64,000 nucleotides of DNA. It comes from Anabaena sp. WA102. Its GTDB lineage: Bacteria; Cyanobacteriota; Cyanobacteriia; Cyanobacteriales; Nostocaceae. Below are positions 1 through 7,888 of the stretch, one piece after another (positions within the stretch are counted from its first letter, which is position 1; every line of letters begins with the position of its first letter). A program made the position numbers and the translations under genes. The stretch covers positions 3,910,001-3,974,000 of the forward strand of contig NZ_CP011456.1 of the NCBI RefSeq assembly GCF_001277295.1, in the 5' to 3' direction. The notes below the pieces were generated by a model, which searched no databases, had not been told where the DNA came from, and was given only the letters and a program-made list of their open reading frames with translations.

Positions 1-15
1 TTCTTCAGCAGCCAT
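1..15 (-). CDS. Start of a gene running off the left edge (first five codons)
   Basis: An ATG at position 15 reads M-A-A-E-E towards the window edge, 12 bases after the rpsO stop, with a GGAA purine stretch upstream. In cyanobacteria rpsO is commonly followed by a PAM68-family (photosystem assembly) gene whose protein begins in a similar way. Only five codons are visible, so the identity is inferred from gene order. Confidence 0.35.
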
Positions 16-27
16 AAGAATTAGTTC

Positions 28-297
28 CTAACCGCGAATACCAAGACGAGTAATTAAAGCTTTATATTTTTCTTGACTACCTGCTTGGATATAAGCTAGA
101 AGACGCTTTCTTTGGCCAATCATCTTCAATAGTCCTCTACGGGAGGAATGGTCTTTCTTATTAGCTTGCAAATGTTGACTGAGGCGGTTAATGCGGTCAG
201 TTAGCATTGCAATTTGGACATCAGCCGAACCAGTGTCGGTTTCATGAACTTGATATCCAGAAATGAGTTCTTGTTTGCGCTGTTGCGTCAGAGCCAT
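28..297 (-). CDS. rpsO: 30S ribosomal protein S15
   Basis: Encodes an 89-residue protein of the usual S15 length, beginning MALTQQRKQELISGYQ and carrying the family core with DTGSADVQIA, LTDRINRLSQHL and DHSSRRGLL. S15 binds 16S rRNA at the central three-way junction and nucleates assembly of the 30S platform. It is complete and has a TAG stop. A second gene starts 12 bases downstream on the same strand, probably in the same transcript. In many bacteria S15 represses its own mRNA, but no operator could be assigned here. Identification is certain from sequence. Confidence 0.97.
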   Translation of the reverse strand: MALTQQRKQELISGYQVHETDTGSADVQIAMLTDRINRLSQHLQANKKDHSSRRGLLKMIGQRKRLLAYIQAGSQEKYKALITRLGIRG

Positions 298-451
298 GAT
301 CGGTTAAATTGTGATTGTTTTTAAATTTGTGTAGCAGTTTCCTATAATATCACACCCATCCATTGGTGTGGCAAATTCCTCTAGGACTCTTGACACTCTT
401 AGGGCTTAACAATAGTAATGAAATTAAAGCCTCTCATTTTTCAACTTTTCT

Positions 452-862
452 CTACCGACCATAGAGAAATTTGACCAGCCATAGAGCGAGCCAGCCTAAT
501 AGAGCATACACGATGATTGCAATTAGGACATTGATATCAAAAACATTCGCTCCACCTCCAGCAACAGGACTAATTAACAAGGTGGAAAATGGCGCAATGA
601 AGGGATCAGAAAGATTGTAAATAAACTGGGCAAAAGTATTTTGCGTATTTGCCCCGGAAAAACGTAGAAAGAAGCGTAACATCAGCAAGATTTCCAGCAT
701 TCCCACTAGAAGGTAAATGCTATTGATAATCCAGGCAAATATAGATCTGCGTTTGCTAGATTCAAGTCGTCCCTCCTCCTGTTGCAATCGGAAAGTTTCT
801 TCTTCACTGCGAAGTTCTTGCCTTCGCGCAGAATTGCTTCGTTCATGAGGATTTCTATTCAT
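452..862 (-). CDS. YggT family membrane protein
   Basis: A 136-residue protein with a charged, Arg/Glu-rich N-terminal segment (about residues 1-42) followed by a hydrophobic YggT domain. Two membrane segments are visible at about residues 45-68 and 108-132, separated by the family motif region LRFFLRFSGANTQN and NLSDPFIAPF. YggT proteins are small membrane proteins; cyanobacterial and plastid relatives (CCB3/YlmG) have been linked to nucleoid or thylakoid organisation and cytochrome maturation. It is transcribed away from the neighbouring small membrane gene at 952-1107 only by a short gap on the same strand. The exact role here is unknown. Confidence 0.85.
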   Translation of the reverse strand: MNRNPHERSNSARRQELRSEEETFRLQQEEGRLESSKRRSIFAWIINSIYLLVGMLEILLMLRFFLRFSGANTQNTFAQFIYNLSDPFIAPFSTLLISPVAGGGANVFDINVLIAIIVYALLGWLALWLVKFLYGR

Positions 863-951
863 AAGTTTGAGATTTTTATTAATATGGCTATAACTTCAGT
901 GCTTGTATTCAAACCTCAGATACCTCAGATACAGCCTTGCATCCTCAAAAA

Positions 952-1107
952 TTAGACTATGCGGCGACCAATTAGTAAATTGTAAACTATTCCAATTAGA
1001 GCTAAAACTAAAAGCAGATGAATTAAGCTACCTCCGACATGAACCGAGAATCCTAACAGCCAGAGGACAAAGAGTACAACAGCAGCCGTCCAAATTAGAT
1101 TAATCAT
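952..1107 (-). CDS. Small lmo0937-type (DUF5670) membrane protein, 51 residues
   Basis: The minus strand from ATG at 1107 reads 51 codons to a TAA at 952. The product is almost entirely hydrophobic, with WTAAVVLFVLWLLGFSVHVG, then a GGSLIHLLLVLALIG stretch, ending in GRRIV. This is the pattern of the lmo0937/DUF5670 family of two-helix small membrane proteins (W-x-A-V-V-L-x-x-LW-LLG, then GG-x-x-H-x-LL). The function of the family is unknown; members are often stress-associated. It lies directly upstream of the YggT gene on the same strand. An overlapping plus-strand reading frame here looks like a shadow. Confidence 0.8.
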   Translation of the reverse strand: MINLIWTAAVVLFVLWLLGFSVHVGGSLIHLLLVLALIGIVYNLLIGRRIV

Positions 1108-1316
1108 ATTTGCCTTTATTATATAGTGTGTTACTACAGAAGTCTTTGGTTATGCAAATATCTTATCTGAACATGATTAAATCTCAATCCTCAAGAAGAG
1201 ATAGTCCAACAGAAAGAGAACAAATTTCATCATCAGCACTCTTTTTTTTGGCGAAGATATTGAGGAGAGAGACGGTATTTTTGCTGCTGTTGCTAAATCT
1301 TGAATCGAATCTAATA

Positions 1317-1793
1317 TTACTCCGGTGATTTGAGAGCTTGATCTAAAACTTGTCTAGCTTGTTCTGCTTTTCCCCTCGCTTCCTGGTAACGCAGATTAGC
1401 TTGAGCAAAATTTTTGAGAACTTTAAAACCTTCTTTAAGATGGGTTATTTCTTCCTCGGTGACAGATTTATCGGAAAACAGGACATCAATGGCTTGACGA
1501 ATTTCTAAGGCTTCGGTGCGTGATTCTTGGACTTTTAACTTCAGGGAAGCTAAATTACTGAGAATTTGCACTGCTTGGGTAATTTCGTCTTCACGGCTAG
1601 AAGTATCTGTAGTTGGTTCTTTCACCTCAATTAATTGTTGCGGACCAAATCCCTCTTCTAGTTCCGTTGGTAATTCACCAGCCTCCATGAGTTCCATTAA
1701 CTGATCCATGGCTTTATCACGGGCTTTAGCGGAATCTTTACCAGGAACTGTAAGGATAAGTTCTGGGCTTTGAGCGAGACTGTACTGAACCAT
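1317..1793 (-). CDS. Hypothetical coiled-coil-like protein, 158 residues
   Basis: No known enzyme motif was recognised. The N-terminal third (MVQYSLAQSPELILTVPGKD, then a KARDKAMDQLMELMEAGELP helix) is followed by an acidic linker rich in E, T and S, and then a long helical region of about 100 residues with regular charged/hydrophobic spacing that suggests a coiled coil. The protein is acidic and probably cytoplasmic. The ATG at 1793 is the first in frame and is kept. It is divergent from the membrane protein gene at 1921, with 127 bases between the starts that should hold both promoters. Confidence 0.6.
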   Translation of the reverse strand: MVQYSLAQSPELILTVPGKDSAKARDKAMDQLMELMEAGELPTELEEGFGPQQLIEVKEPTTDTSSREDEITQAVQILSNLASLKLKVQESRTEALEIRQAIDVLFSDKSVTEEEITHLKEGFKVLKNFAQANLRYQEARGKAEQARQVLDQALKSPE

Positions 1794-1920
1794 AGGTGTA
1801 TATATAAATCCTATCTAATTTGTGAAAAGTATGATGGCAACTAAGAACCGCAAAGAAAAGAAATTTCGCTTCAATTATACTGAATAAAGGTAAACCAAAA
1901 TATAACAAAAGGGAAGATTT

Positions 1921-3174
1921 ATGACTCCCAATCCCGCTATTATGCGTTCTGTGGAACAACTAGGCTACCGAGTCACGGTTGGTGATGTAGCCACCCAGAT
2001 AGGATTAAATATAGCTGAAGTCAATCAAAGTTTATTAGCCCTTGCTGCTGACGCTGGGGGACATTTACAGGTTGCAGAATCAGGTGATGTTGTTTATCAA
2101 TTTCCTCGCAATTTTCGAGATATTTTACGCAATAAATATTTGCAAATACGGTTGCAGGAATGGTGGAAAAAAGTTTGGTCTGTGCTATTTTATCTGATTC
2201 GGATTTCCTTTGGCATCCTTTTAGTTGCTTCTATCTTGCTGATTACTGTGACTATCATCATTATTATGACTGCTAGTTCAGATCGGGATGATGATAATCG
2301 CAGTAGTTCTAGAAGTAATAATTTCTTCTTTTTTCCGGATTTATTCTGGTATTTTAGCCCAAATTATGGTGATACCCGGCAAGAAAGACGGAGGGAACGG
2401 GGCGAAGGTAGTGAAATGAATTTTTTTGAGGCTGTGTTTTCATTCTTGTTTGGTGATGGTGATCCTAATGCCAGTTTGGAAGAACGCCGTTGGGAAGAAA
2501 TTGGGGCTGTGATTAGTAATAATCAAGGTGCTGTGGTTGCAGAACAAATTGCTCCTTATTTGGATGATGTTGGCGAAAAATATCAACAAGAATATGAGGA
2601 TTATATGTTGCCTGTGCTGGTAAGATTTAATGGAATGCCCCAGGTAAGTTCTGACGGGCAAATAGTCTATTATTTCCCAGAGTTACAAGTAAGAGCTAGT
2701 AAAAAGCAACGGCGTTCAATATCTGAATATCTCCATGAATTTTCCTGGAAGTTTAGTGCAGCTAGTTCTGGGCAAATTCTCCTCAGTGCTAGTTTAGGAG
2801 GAGTGAATTTTGTTGGAGCTTTAATTTTGGGCAATTTATTAAGAAATGGCACAATTGCGGCTCAAATTGGCGGATTGGTGGCTTTTGTGCAGGGTATTTA
2901 TGGATTGTTATTGGCTTATGGTACAGGGTTTATTGCTATTCCCTTAATTCGGTATTTCTGGATTAAGCGACGCAATGATCAGATTTCTACTCGCAATCTT
3001 CAACGCCAAGAACGGGCTAGATTATTAGCGGGTGCGGATGCTTCTTTACGGAAAAAAATCGCTTTTGCTCGTGAATTTGCCACAGAAAAAGTTATTGGTA
3101 AGGAAGATGCTGTTTATTCCACAGATACAGATTTACTCGAACAGGAATTTCAGAATAAGCAAATAGGTGATTAG
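1921..3174 (+). CDS. Membrane protein with two winged-helix-like domains
   Basis: A 417-residue protein of unrecognised family. Residues 1-75 look like a winged-helix fold (RVTVGDVATQIGLNIAEVNQ, ending GDVVYQFPRNF). A membrane segment follows at about residues 87-118, then a polar Asp/Ser/Arg and Phe-rich linker. A second copy of the N-terminal type of domain appears at about 190-262, ending GQIVYYFPELQV, which parallels the first domain's end. A second hydrophobic block spans about 280-345, and the tail is basic and charged. The duplicated domain around membrane segments suggests a membrane-anchored sensor or scaffold, but no function can be claimed. Confidence 0.65.
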   Translation: MTPNPAIMRSVEQLGYRVTVGDVATQIGLNIAEVNQSLLALAADAGGHLQVAESGDVVYQFPRNFRDILRNKYLQIRLQEWWKKVWSVLFYLIRISFGILLVASILLITVTIIIIMTASSDRDDDNRSSSRSNNFFFFPDLFWYFSPNYGDTRQERRRERGEGSEMNFFEAVFSFLFGDGDPNASLEERRWEEIGAVISNNQGAVVAEQIAPYLDDVGEKYQQEYEDYMLPVLVRFNGMPQVSSDGQIVYYFPELQVRASKKQRRSISEYLHEFSWKFSAASSGQILLSASLGGVNFVGALILGNLLRNGTIAAQIGGLVAFVQGIYGLLLAYGTGFIAIPLIRYFWIKRRNDQISTRNLQRQERARLLAGADASLRKKIAFAREFATEKVIGKEDAVYSTDTDLLEQEFQNKQIGD

Positions 3175-3180
3175 TAATTA

Positions 3181-3243
3181 GTCATTGGTCATTAGTCATT
3201 GGTCATTGGTCATTGGTCATTAGTCATTGGTCATTAGTCATTG
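3181..3243 (+). repeat. STRR: nine tandem heptanucleotides
   Basis: Nine perfect-length 7-base units alternate between GTCATTG and GTCATTA. Such short tandemly repeated heptanucleotides are typical of filamentous cyanobacteria. It lies just downstream of the membrane protein stop codon. Confidence 0.95.
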
Positions 3244-3250
3244 GTTGTTA

Positions 3251-3600
3251 TGCTCAAAACGGTTGAGAGATGGACTTTTACGAAATTACGAAAAACCTAG
3301 ATTTGTAGGGGTAAAGCAAGAGCTTCATTGGTGTCAACTTAACGTAAAACCTCTATCCCGCAAAGAACTCAAGTCATCTCATTCCCAGTCAGAGACTGGG
3401 AATGAATTCTAGAAGGCTCTGCCTGCCTTCAATAATATTAGAGGCAGAGCCTCATCAACTGCATTCCTAGTCAGAGACTAGGAACGAGATGTGGTAGGGA
3501 TTTGAGCTTAAGTTGACACCAATGAAGCTCTTGCTTTACCCCTACAAATCTAGGTTTTTCGTAATTTCGTAAAAGTCCAGGTCCCAACCGTGTTTAGTAT
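3251..3600. repeat. Family A palindromic element (MITE-like) with perfect 70-bp arms
   Basis: The left arm at 3272-3341 and the right arm at 3509-3578 are exact reverse complements over 70 bases, starting GGACTTTTACGAAATTACG. Weaker pairing continues outwards to about 3251 and 3600 (TGCTCAAAACGG against the complement of CCGTGTTTAGTA). The 167-base centre holds smaller hairpins, for example CATTCCCAGTC/GACTGGGAATG near 3380-3404 and ggctctgcct/aggcagagcc. A half copy lies near 30893-31044 and a copy carrying an insertion near 61281-61680. There is no coding capacity. Confidence 0.9.
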
Positions 3601-3812
3601 AAGCCGTGTTGGGTATAATAAATATCTCTATCTTCCCTGTGTAAGCGTTCACAGGGGTACTTGGTGACTTAAATACCGTGAAATAGAATGTGTGAAGTAG
3701 TTACAGCTATGAAAATCACAAGTTAATCCATCTGGAGTACAAATGAATAACTACGCAAAACATAGTCGTATTTATGACTTATTTAGGGGCAGAAATTTGT
3801 GGGAGTAAAGAT

Positions 3813-5098
3813 ACCTGAGTTCGACGGAAGAGAATAACTTACAAGTGTTGACTGGAAAGAGTTTCAGGATTAAATGAATTTTTAGCGGTTATCAATAATT
3901 TCCGGTTATTGACAATTTCTTGGGAATAAATAATATAAATTGTAAATTTTTCTTAAAAACCATTAAATAACATTACTAATCATACTCAAGATTGTACCAA
4001 AGATTTAAGAATAAAGTAGTTGTTTGAGCAAGGAAAAATGGACAATGGAATTAGAACAATTATTTTGTGCAATAGATGATTTCTGTTTGGATTTTGAAGC
4101 AAAATTGAACTCAGAACTAATTTCGAGCCAGTCACAAAAAAGAAAAAGAAAAAGTCGCTTATGTTTAAGTGAAGTCATGACTATTATTGTTCATTTTCAC
4201 CAATCAAGTTATCGTAATTTTCAGGACTATTATCAAAAAAGCATTTTAACAAACTACCACAGATATTTTCCATCTTTAGTGAGTTATAATCGCTTTGTTG
4301 AATTAATGCCTGATGCTTTACTGCCTTTAATTTGTTATCTTAATAGTCGAAAAGGTCAATGTAGTGGCATCTCTTTTATTGACAGCATGGGTATTCCTAT
4401 TTGTCATAATAAAAGAGCAAAAAGAAATAAAGTTTTCCGTGGCTTATCGGGCTGGGGCAAGAGTTCTGTGGATTGGTACTTTGGATTTAAACTTCATTTA
4501 ATTATTAATGAACAAGGCGAATTATTAGCTTTTCAAGTTACTCCCGGAAATGTTGATGACCGGAAACCAGTTCCTACTTTGGCACAAAATTTATGGGGAA
4601 GACTTTTTGGAGATAAAGGATATATTTCTAAAAGTTTATTTCAGGAACTATTGGAAAATGATGTGAAATTAATTACTCCTTTTAAGAAGAATATGAAGAA
4701 TAAATTAGTTGAATTGTGGGAAAAACTTATGTTAAGAAAAAGAGCTTTAATTGAAACTGTCAATGACCAACTATGGCTACGCCACGCAGGCTATCAAAAT
4801 ATTTCCCAAGTTGTTCATTCTCGTCATCGCAGTATTTATAATTTTATGGTTAATATTATTGCTGGTTTAATTGCTTATACTTGGCAAGATAAAAAACCTT
4901 CTTTAAAATTAGATAAACATGAAGTAACTTCTCTACCAGCTTTATTAATTTAATTATTTTCATGCAATTAAATTGTGAGTCCAAAATATTCAATTTTGGA
5001 TTGTTTTCTCTTGTTTATTTATTGTCAATAATCATTGCTAATTGAGAAAAGCCCGATATAATTAGTTTTCAGGATGATTATTTATATCGAACTCAGGT
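3813..5098 (+). mobile_element. IS982-family insertion sequence with 12-bp terminal repeats
   Basis: The transposase gene at 4024-4953 is bracketed by ACCTGAGTTCGA at 3813-3824 and its exact complement TCGAACTCAGGT at 5087-5098. The element would be 1,286 bp. No clear target duplication was found outside the repeats. It is slightly longer than typical IS982 elements (about 1 kb), so the boundaries are probable rather than certain. Confidence 0.65.
4024..4953 (+). CDS. IS982-family transposase
   Basis: A 309-residue DDE transposase that moves the surrounding element. The family pattern is visible: basic N-terminal region (SQKRKRKSRLCLSEVMTI), catalytic Asp in SFIDSMGIPICHNKR, FGFKLHLIINEQGELLAF, TPGNVDDRKPVP, a second Asp in RLFGDKGYISK, and the Glu in ALIETVNDQLW. 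The length is normal for IS982 and no stop or frameshift is present, so it could be active. The open frame begins at a TTG at 4024; the ATG at 4045 (MELEQLF) matches relatives and may be the real start. Confidence 0.88.
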   Translation: MSKEKWTMELEQLFCAIDDFCLDFEAKLNSELISSQSQKRKRKSRLCLSEVMTIIVHFHQSSYRNFQDYYQKSILTNYHRYFPSLVSYNRFVELMPDALLPLICYLNSRKGQCSGISFIDSMGIPICHNKRAKRNKVFRGLSGWGKSSVDWYFGFKLHLIINEQGELLAFQVTPGNVDDRKPVPTLAQNLWGRLFGDKGYISKSLFQELLENDVKLITPFKKNMKNKLVELWEKLMLRKRALIETVNDQLWLRHAGYQNISQVVHSRHRSIYNFMVNIIAGLIAYTWQDKKPSLKLDKHEVTSLPALLI

Positions 5099-5212
5099 GA
5101 GGTTAAAATTCCCTCAAAGCTTTCGCCCAACAAATTCTTGGCGGCATCTGTACACCGAGTTAGTGTAATTTGAAAAAAGGTTACTAATGGTGTAACGGCT
5201 GTCCACCATCGG

Positions 5213-5288
5213 GAGCCGGGTGCGGTGAAAATCGCACGCCCGGATCTAACTGAGAGGGGCAGGGAATAATATCCCTCCTCGACTCAAC
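5213..5288 (+). ncRNA. Group II intron 3' end (domains V and VI) without reverse transcriptase
   Basis: Bases 5213-5246 fit the 34-nt domain V consensus: GAGCCGGGTGCGG, GAAA tetraloop, then the complementary CGCACGCCCGGATC. A domain VI hairpin follows at about 5249-5288, and the segment ends ...CTCAAC, matching the AY end of group II introns. No intron reverse transcriptase or maturase is present upstream; the IS982 element ends at 5098, 114 bases before domain V. The intron is therefore a truncated or disrupted remnant. Its 5' end could not be located. Confidence 0.75.
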
Positions 5289-5289
5289 C

Positions 5290-5466
5290 AAGGAGCAAGC
5301 TAAACAGTCAATTGAAAAATATTCTGACTTTCTACTGGAAAAGGTAGAAGCTGGTTCACAGGTGCGCGTAGATATTAAACAACTTAAACGTTCCAGTGAC
5401 GATAAACTCACTGATGAATTAGTTGAGTCATTATTATTTTTACCAGAGAAAAATCATAATATCTAA
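5290..5466 (+). pseudogene. 3' exon of a gene interrupted by a group II intron remnant
   Basis: Directly after the intron end an open frame of 58 codons starts K-E-Q-A-K-Q-S and ends LLFLPEKNHNI before a TAA at 5464. It has no start codon of its own. The protein fragment is charged and helical and was not recognised. Because it abuts the intron boundary in phase, it is best read as the C-terminal part of a host gene whose 5' exon was lost or lies far away. Whether any product is made is unknown. Confidence 0.5.
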
Positions 5467-5649
5467 CTTTTGATAGATGACAATGTATTTACTTAGTGCA
5501 TATTTCAACTTTATACAAGTTAAAAATGAGGAAAAATAGAAAATCAGCAAATTTTCCTGAATTTAGCTGTTTTTGCTATTGCCTTTTTTTTGGGAATGTG
5601 TTTATTATCTTAAAAGATATAATACTTGTTACATCAAGCAATAAACCAG

Positions 5650-5967
5650 ATGTTGAAAAAACCATTGCTGGTCAAAAAAACCGAAATTGGGGGGCTAATT
5701 CGGGAGTTTCGCCTGTTGACTGGACTTACCCAGGAACAGTTCGGCGCTTATCTAGGCGTAACCTATGCCACTATTAACCGTTGGGAAAATGGGCGATCTA
5801 AGCCCTCACCTATGGCTATGGACAAGATTGAGCAGAAGCTTAGAGAAGTGGGAGAACAAGGTAAGGTATTGAGGTTCTTCTGTTCTTTTTATGGAAAACC
5901 TGGTTCAAAATCATTGGAAGCCATATTGTGTGAGCATTTCATCGAAAATACGGGGATAATTGTTTAG
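5650..5967 (+). CDS. XRE-type helix-turn-helix regulator
   Basis: About 105 residues. A Cro/CI-type HTH spans about residues 14-66: LIREFRLLTGLTQEQFGAYL, then VTYATINRWENGRSKPSPMA. The conserved Q-E-x-F/L...T-x-x-R-W-E-N-G pattern is typical of XRE regulators. A short C-terminal tail with no recognised domain follows. The ATG at 5650 is preferred over an in-frame TTG at 5626, because homologues start close to MLKK. Neighbours are insertion-sequence and intron remnants, so it may be cargo of a mobile region or an orphan antitoxin-like regulator. Target genes are unknown. Confidence 0.75.
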   Translation: MLKKPLLVKKTEIGGLIREFRLLTGLTQEQFGAYLGVTYATINRWENGRSKPSPMAMDKIEQKLREVGEQGKVLRFFCSFYGKPGSKSLEAILCEHFIENTGIIV

Positions 5968-6143
5968 AACCCTTATCCCGTAAGAGTTCTGTTATAATCA
6001 ATCCTCAATCACCATAAAAGAGAGGCAAGAGCCGATATTGATTGGAATAAATCAATATGATGTTGTTGTTTGTGTATGCTTCCACTACCCATTTGAGTTC
6101 TTACTAAAGAACTCAAAAAAAGGACTTATCAGGAGAAAAAGAT

Positions 6144-7082
6144 TTGTTAGGTAAAGAACTACATATAGTTTTCGGTACTGGACCCCTAGGTACAGCAGTG
6201 CTAAAAGAATTACACAGTCAAGGTAAACGAGTAATATCTGTGAACCGTAAAGGATTTGCAGATGTTCCCAACGGAGTTGAGGTGGTGAAAGGTGATGCTA
6301 CTGATGCCAACAGTGTTCGTTCGATTTGCCAAGGTGCGATCGCAGTCTACAATTGCGCTAATCCACCTTATACTGAATGGGTCGAGAAGTTCCCACCTAT
6401 CATGAATGGTATTATTGATGGTATTGCTGGAACGGAGACAAAAATTGTTTTTGCTGATAACCTTTATATGTATGGTTCAGTGTCTGGCAAGATTGTGGAG
6501 AATCTGCCATATAGAGCTACTGGTTCCAAGGGGCTTATACGTGCTCAAATGTCGATGAATTTGATGGAATCTCATAAAAAGGGCAAAGTACGTGCCACAA
6601 TCGGTCGTGCGTCTAACTTTTTTGGACCTGGTGTCCTGAGTTCCTCAATGGGAGAAAGAGTTTTCGCATCTGCATTACTTGATAAACCAGCTGAAGTTCT
6701 AGGTAATATTGATGTACCTCACACATATACCTTTATCAATGATTTTGCTAAAAGTTTGGTAATATTAGGCGAGCATGAAAAGGCCTTGGGGGAAGTTTGG
6801 CATATTCCAAATGCAGAGACGCTAACTACGCGCCAGTTTATCAACCTGATTTTTAAAGAAGTTGGAAAAACTCCAAAATTCAGTGTAGCTCCCAAATGGT
6901 TTTTTAAAATCTTGGCGACTTTTGACCCTATGATCCGCGAGTTGGAAGAAGTGATGTATGAATTTGATGAGCCTTTTATTGTCGAACACACCAAGTATGA
7001 AAAGGCTTTTGGAGCAAAGCCAACCCCACATAGCAAAGCTATCACACAGACTTTATCATGGTATCGCCAGCGGTTAGCTTAA
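6144..7082 (+). CDS. NAD(P)-dependent epimerase/dehydratase-like (extended SDR) protein
   Basis: A 312-residue single-domain Rossmann protein. The N-terminal dinucleotide motif is VFGTGPLGTAVLKEL, followed by GDATDANSV (acidic residue for adenine contact) and VYNCANPPYTEW. The catalytic region YMYGSVSGKIVE lacks a textbook YxxxK, so the activity may differ from classical epimerases. The start is a TTG with an AGGAG ribosome site 8 bases upstream (tcaggagaaaaagatTTG), and no better ATG exists. It is separated by about 800 bases from the PKS gene, so membership of that cluster is uncertain. Confidence 0.75.
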   Translation: MLGKELHIVFGTGPLGTAVLKELHSQGKRVISVNRKGFADVPNGVEVVKGDATDANSVRSICQGAIAVYNCANPPYTEWVEKFPPIMNGIIDGIAGTETKIVFADNLYMYGSVSGKIVENLPYRATGSKGLIRAQMSMNLMESHKKGKVRATIGRASNFFGPGVLSSSMGERVFASALLDKPAEVLGNIDVPHTYTFINDFAKSLVILGEHEKALGEVWHIPNAETLTTRQFINLIFKEVGKTPKFSVAPKWFFKILATFDPMIRELEEVMYEFDEPFIVEHTKYEKAFGAKPTPHSKAITQTLSWYRQRLA

Positions 7083-7888
7083 ACAGTAGAAGCCTCTCAC
7101 CTACCCGATAGGGAGGTGATGAGATGAATACGCGGAAGTGACGAATTGCCCAGCGAGCAAAATTAAGCGCAGCTTAATCAGTGTTGTTGGGCGATGTTAG
7201 CGAAGCGGCACGAAGTGCGGGATGAACACTTTGTTGATTTTTTTTTAACTACTTGATATAATCTTCAACAGTAGGTGTAACTCAATTAAATGCACCAGAA
7301 GCAGCCTATCAAAAAAGTTAAAAATTATCTTAAAAAGTCCCTAGGGTATAGGGCTTTAAAGCTCGGTTAATGTCTTCATAGAGGAGTCGCCGAGAAGCCC
7401 ACACTCACCTGAAAGGGAGTGTGTGGAGTATGCCACAACAGACATCAAAATCTGAATCTTAACAGCAAATTTCATCTTTAGAACTTTGTACTCAAATAAG
7501 AGTATTGGTTCTCTAGTAGGTTTAAGGCTTTATTTTAAAGCGCAGTTTTGGTTTTTAACTAATAATTTGGCATAACAGGTAAGCTGTTACGCATTTGCTT
7601 TTTTTGCCTAAAAGCCTTACTACAAGGACTCTAGGCTGCAAAATATTAAATTTAGCTGCGTAACAGCTTACTGAAAAACCTGAGTATTGCTTATATCTAG
7701 TTATCATCAAAATTTGCACATATTTGTGAGCAATTATGACCATGATTTAAATGCTAATTTTAGTTATTTAAAACTTAAATGTATGAAATATTTAGTTTTA
7801 AAATTTCCAAATTCAGCATATTCATAACTTTGGCACTAGTAGTCTGTCAAGACTATTTACTAATCATTCAGACTTATAAATCAAAAAT
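7083..7888. other. Non-coding stretch with IS200/IS605-type right-end remnants upstream of the PKS gene
   Basis: No gene was found. At 7395-7440 the sequence GAAGCCCACACTC, a short loop, GGGAGTGTG, then GAGTATGCCACA resembles the right-end hairpin (guide-scaffold region) of tnpB-carrying IS200/IS605 elements. A similar hairpin, GAAGCCTCTCACC to GGGAGGTGATGAG, lies at 7088-7124. No transposase or TnpB frame is nearby. A family F terminal repeat, CTAGTAGTCTGTCAA, sits at 7836-7850, 39 bases before the PKS start, so the PKS promoter region may include it. Confidence 0.45.

Noticed and set aside
903..1103. Plus-strand 66-codon frame
   Set aside because: The minus strand of the same DNA encodes a clear DUF5670 membrane protein.
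3181..3243. Possible CRISPR array
   Set aside because: Units are contiguous heptanucleotides with no spacers; the same holds at 49528 and 63154.
3227..3412. Open frame across the left arm of the family A element
   Set aside because: It lies wholly in a repeat, and part of it recurs in the half copy near 30900; composition is not protein-like.
3689..3740. 5' end of the group II intron (GTGTG at about 3689)
   Set aside because: A GUGYG-like start is too short a signal and no domain I structure could be drawn by eye.
5496..5777. Plus-strand frame overlapping the HTH regulator
   Set aside because: The HTH motif is in the other frame and this one has no domain and poor composition.
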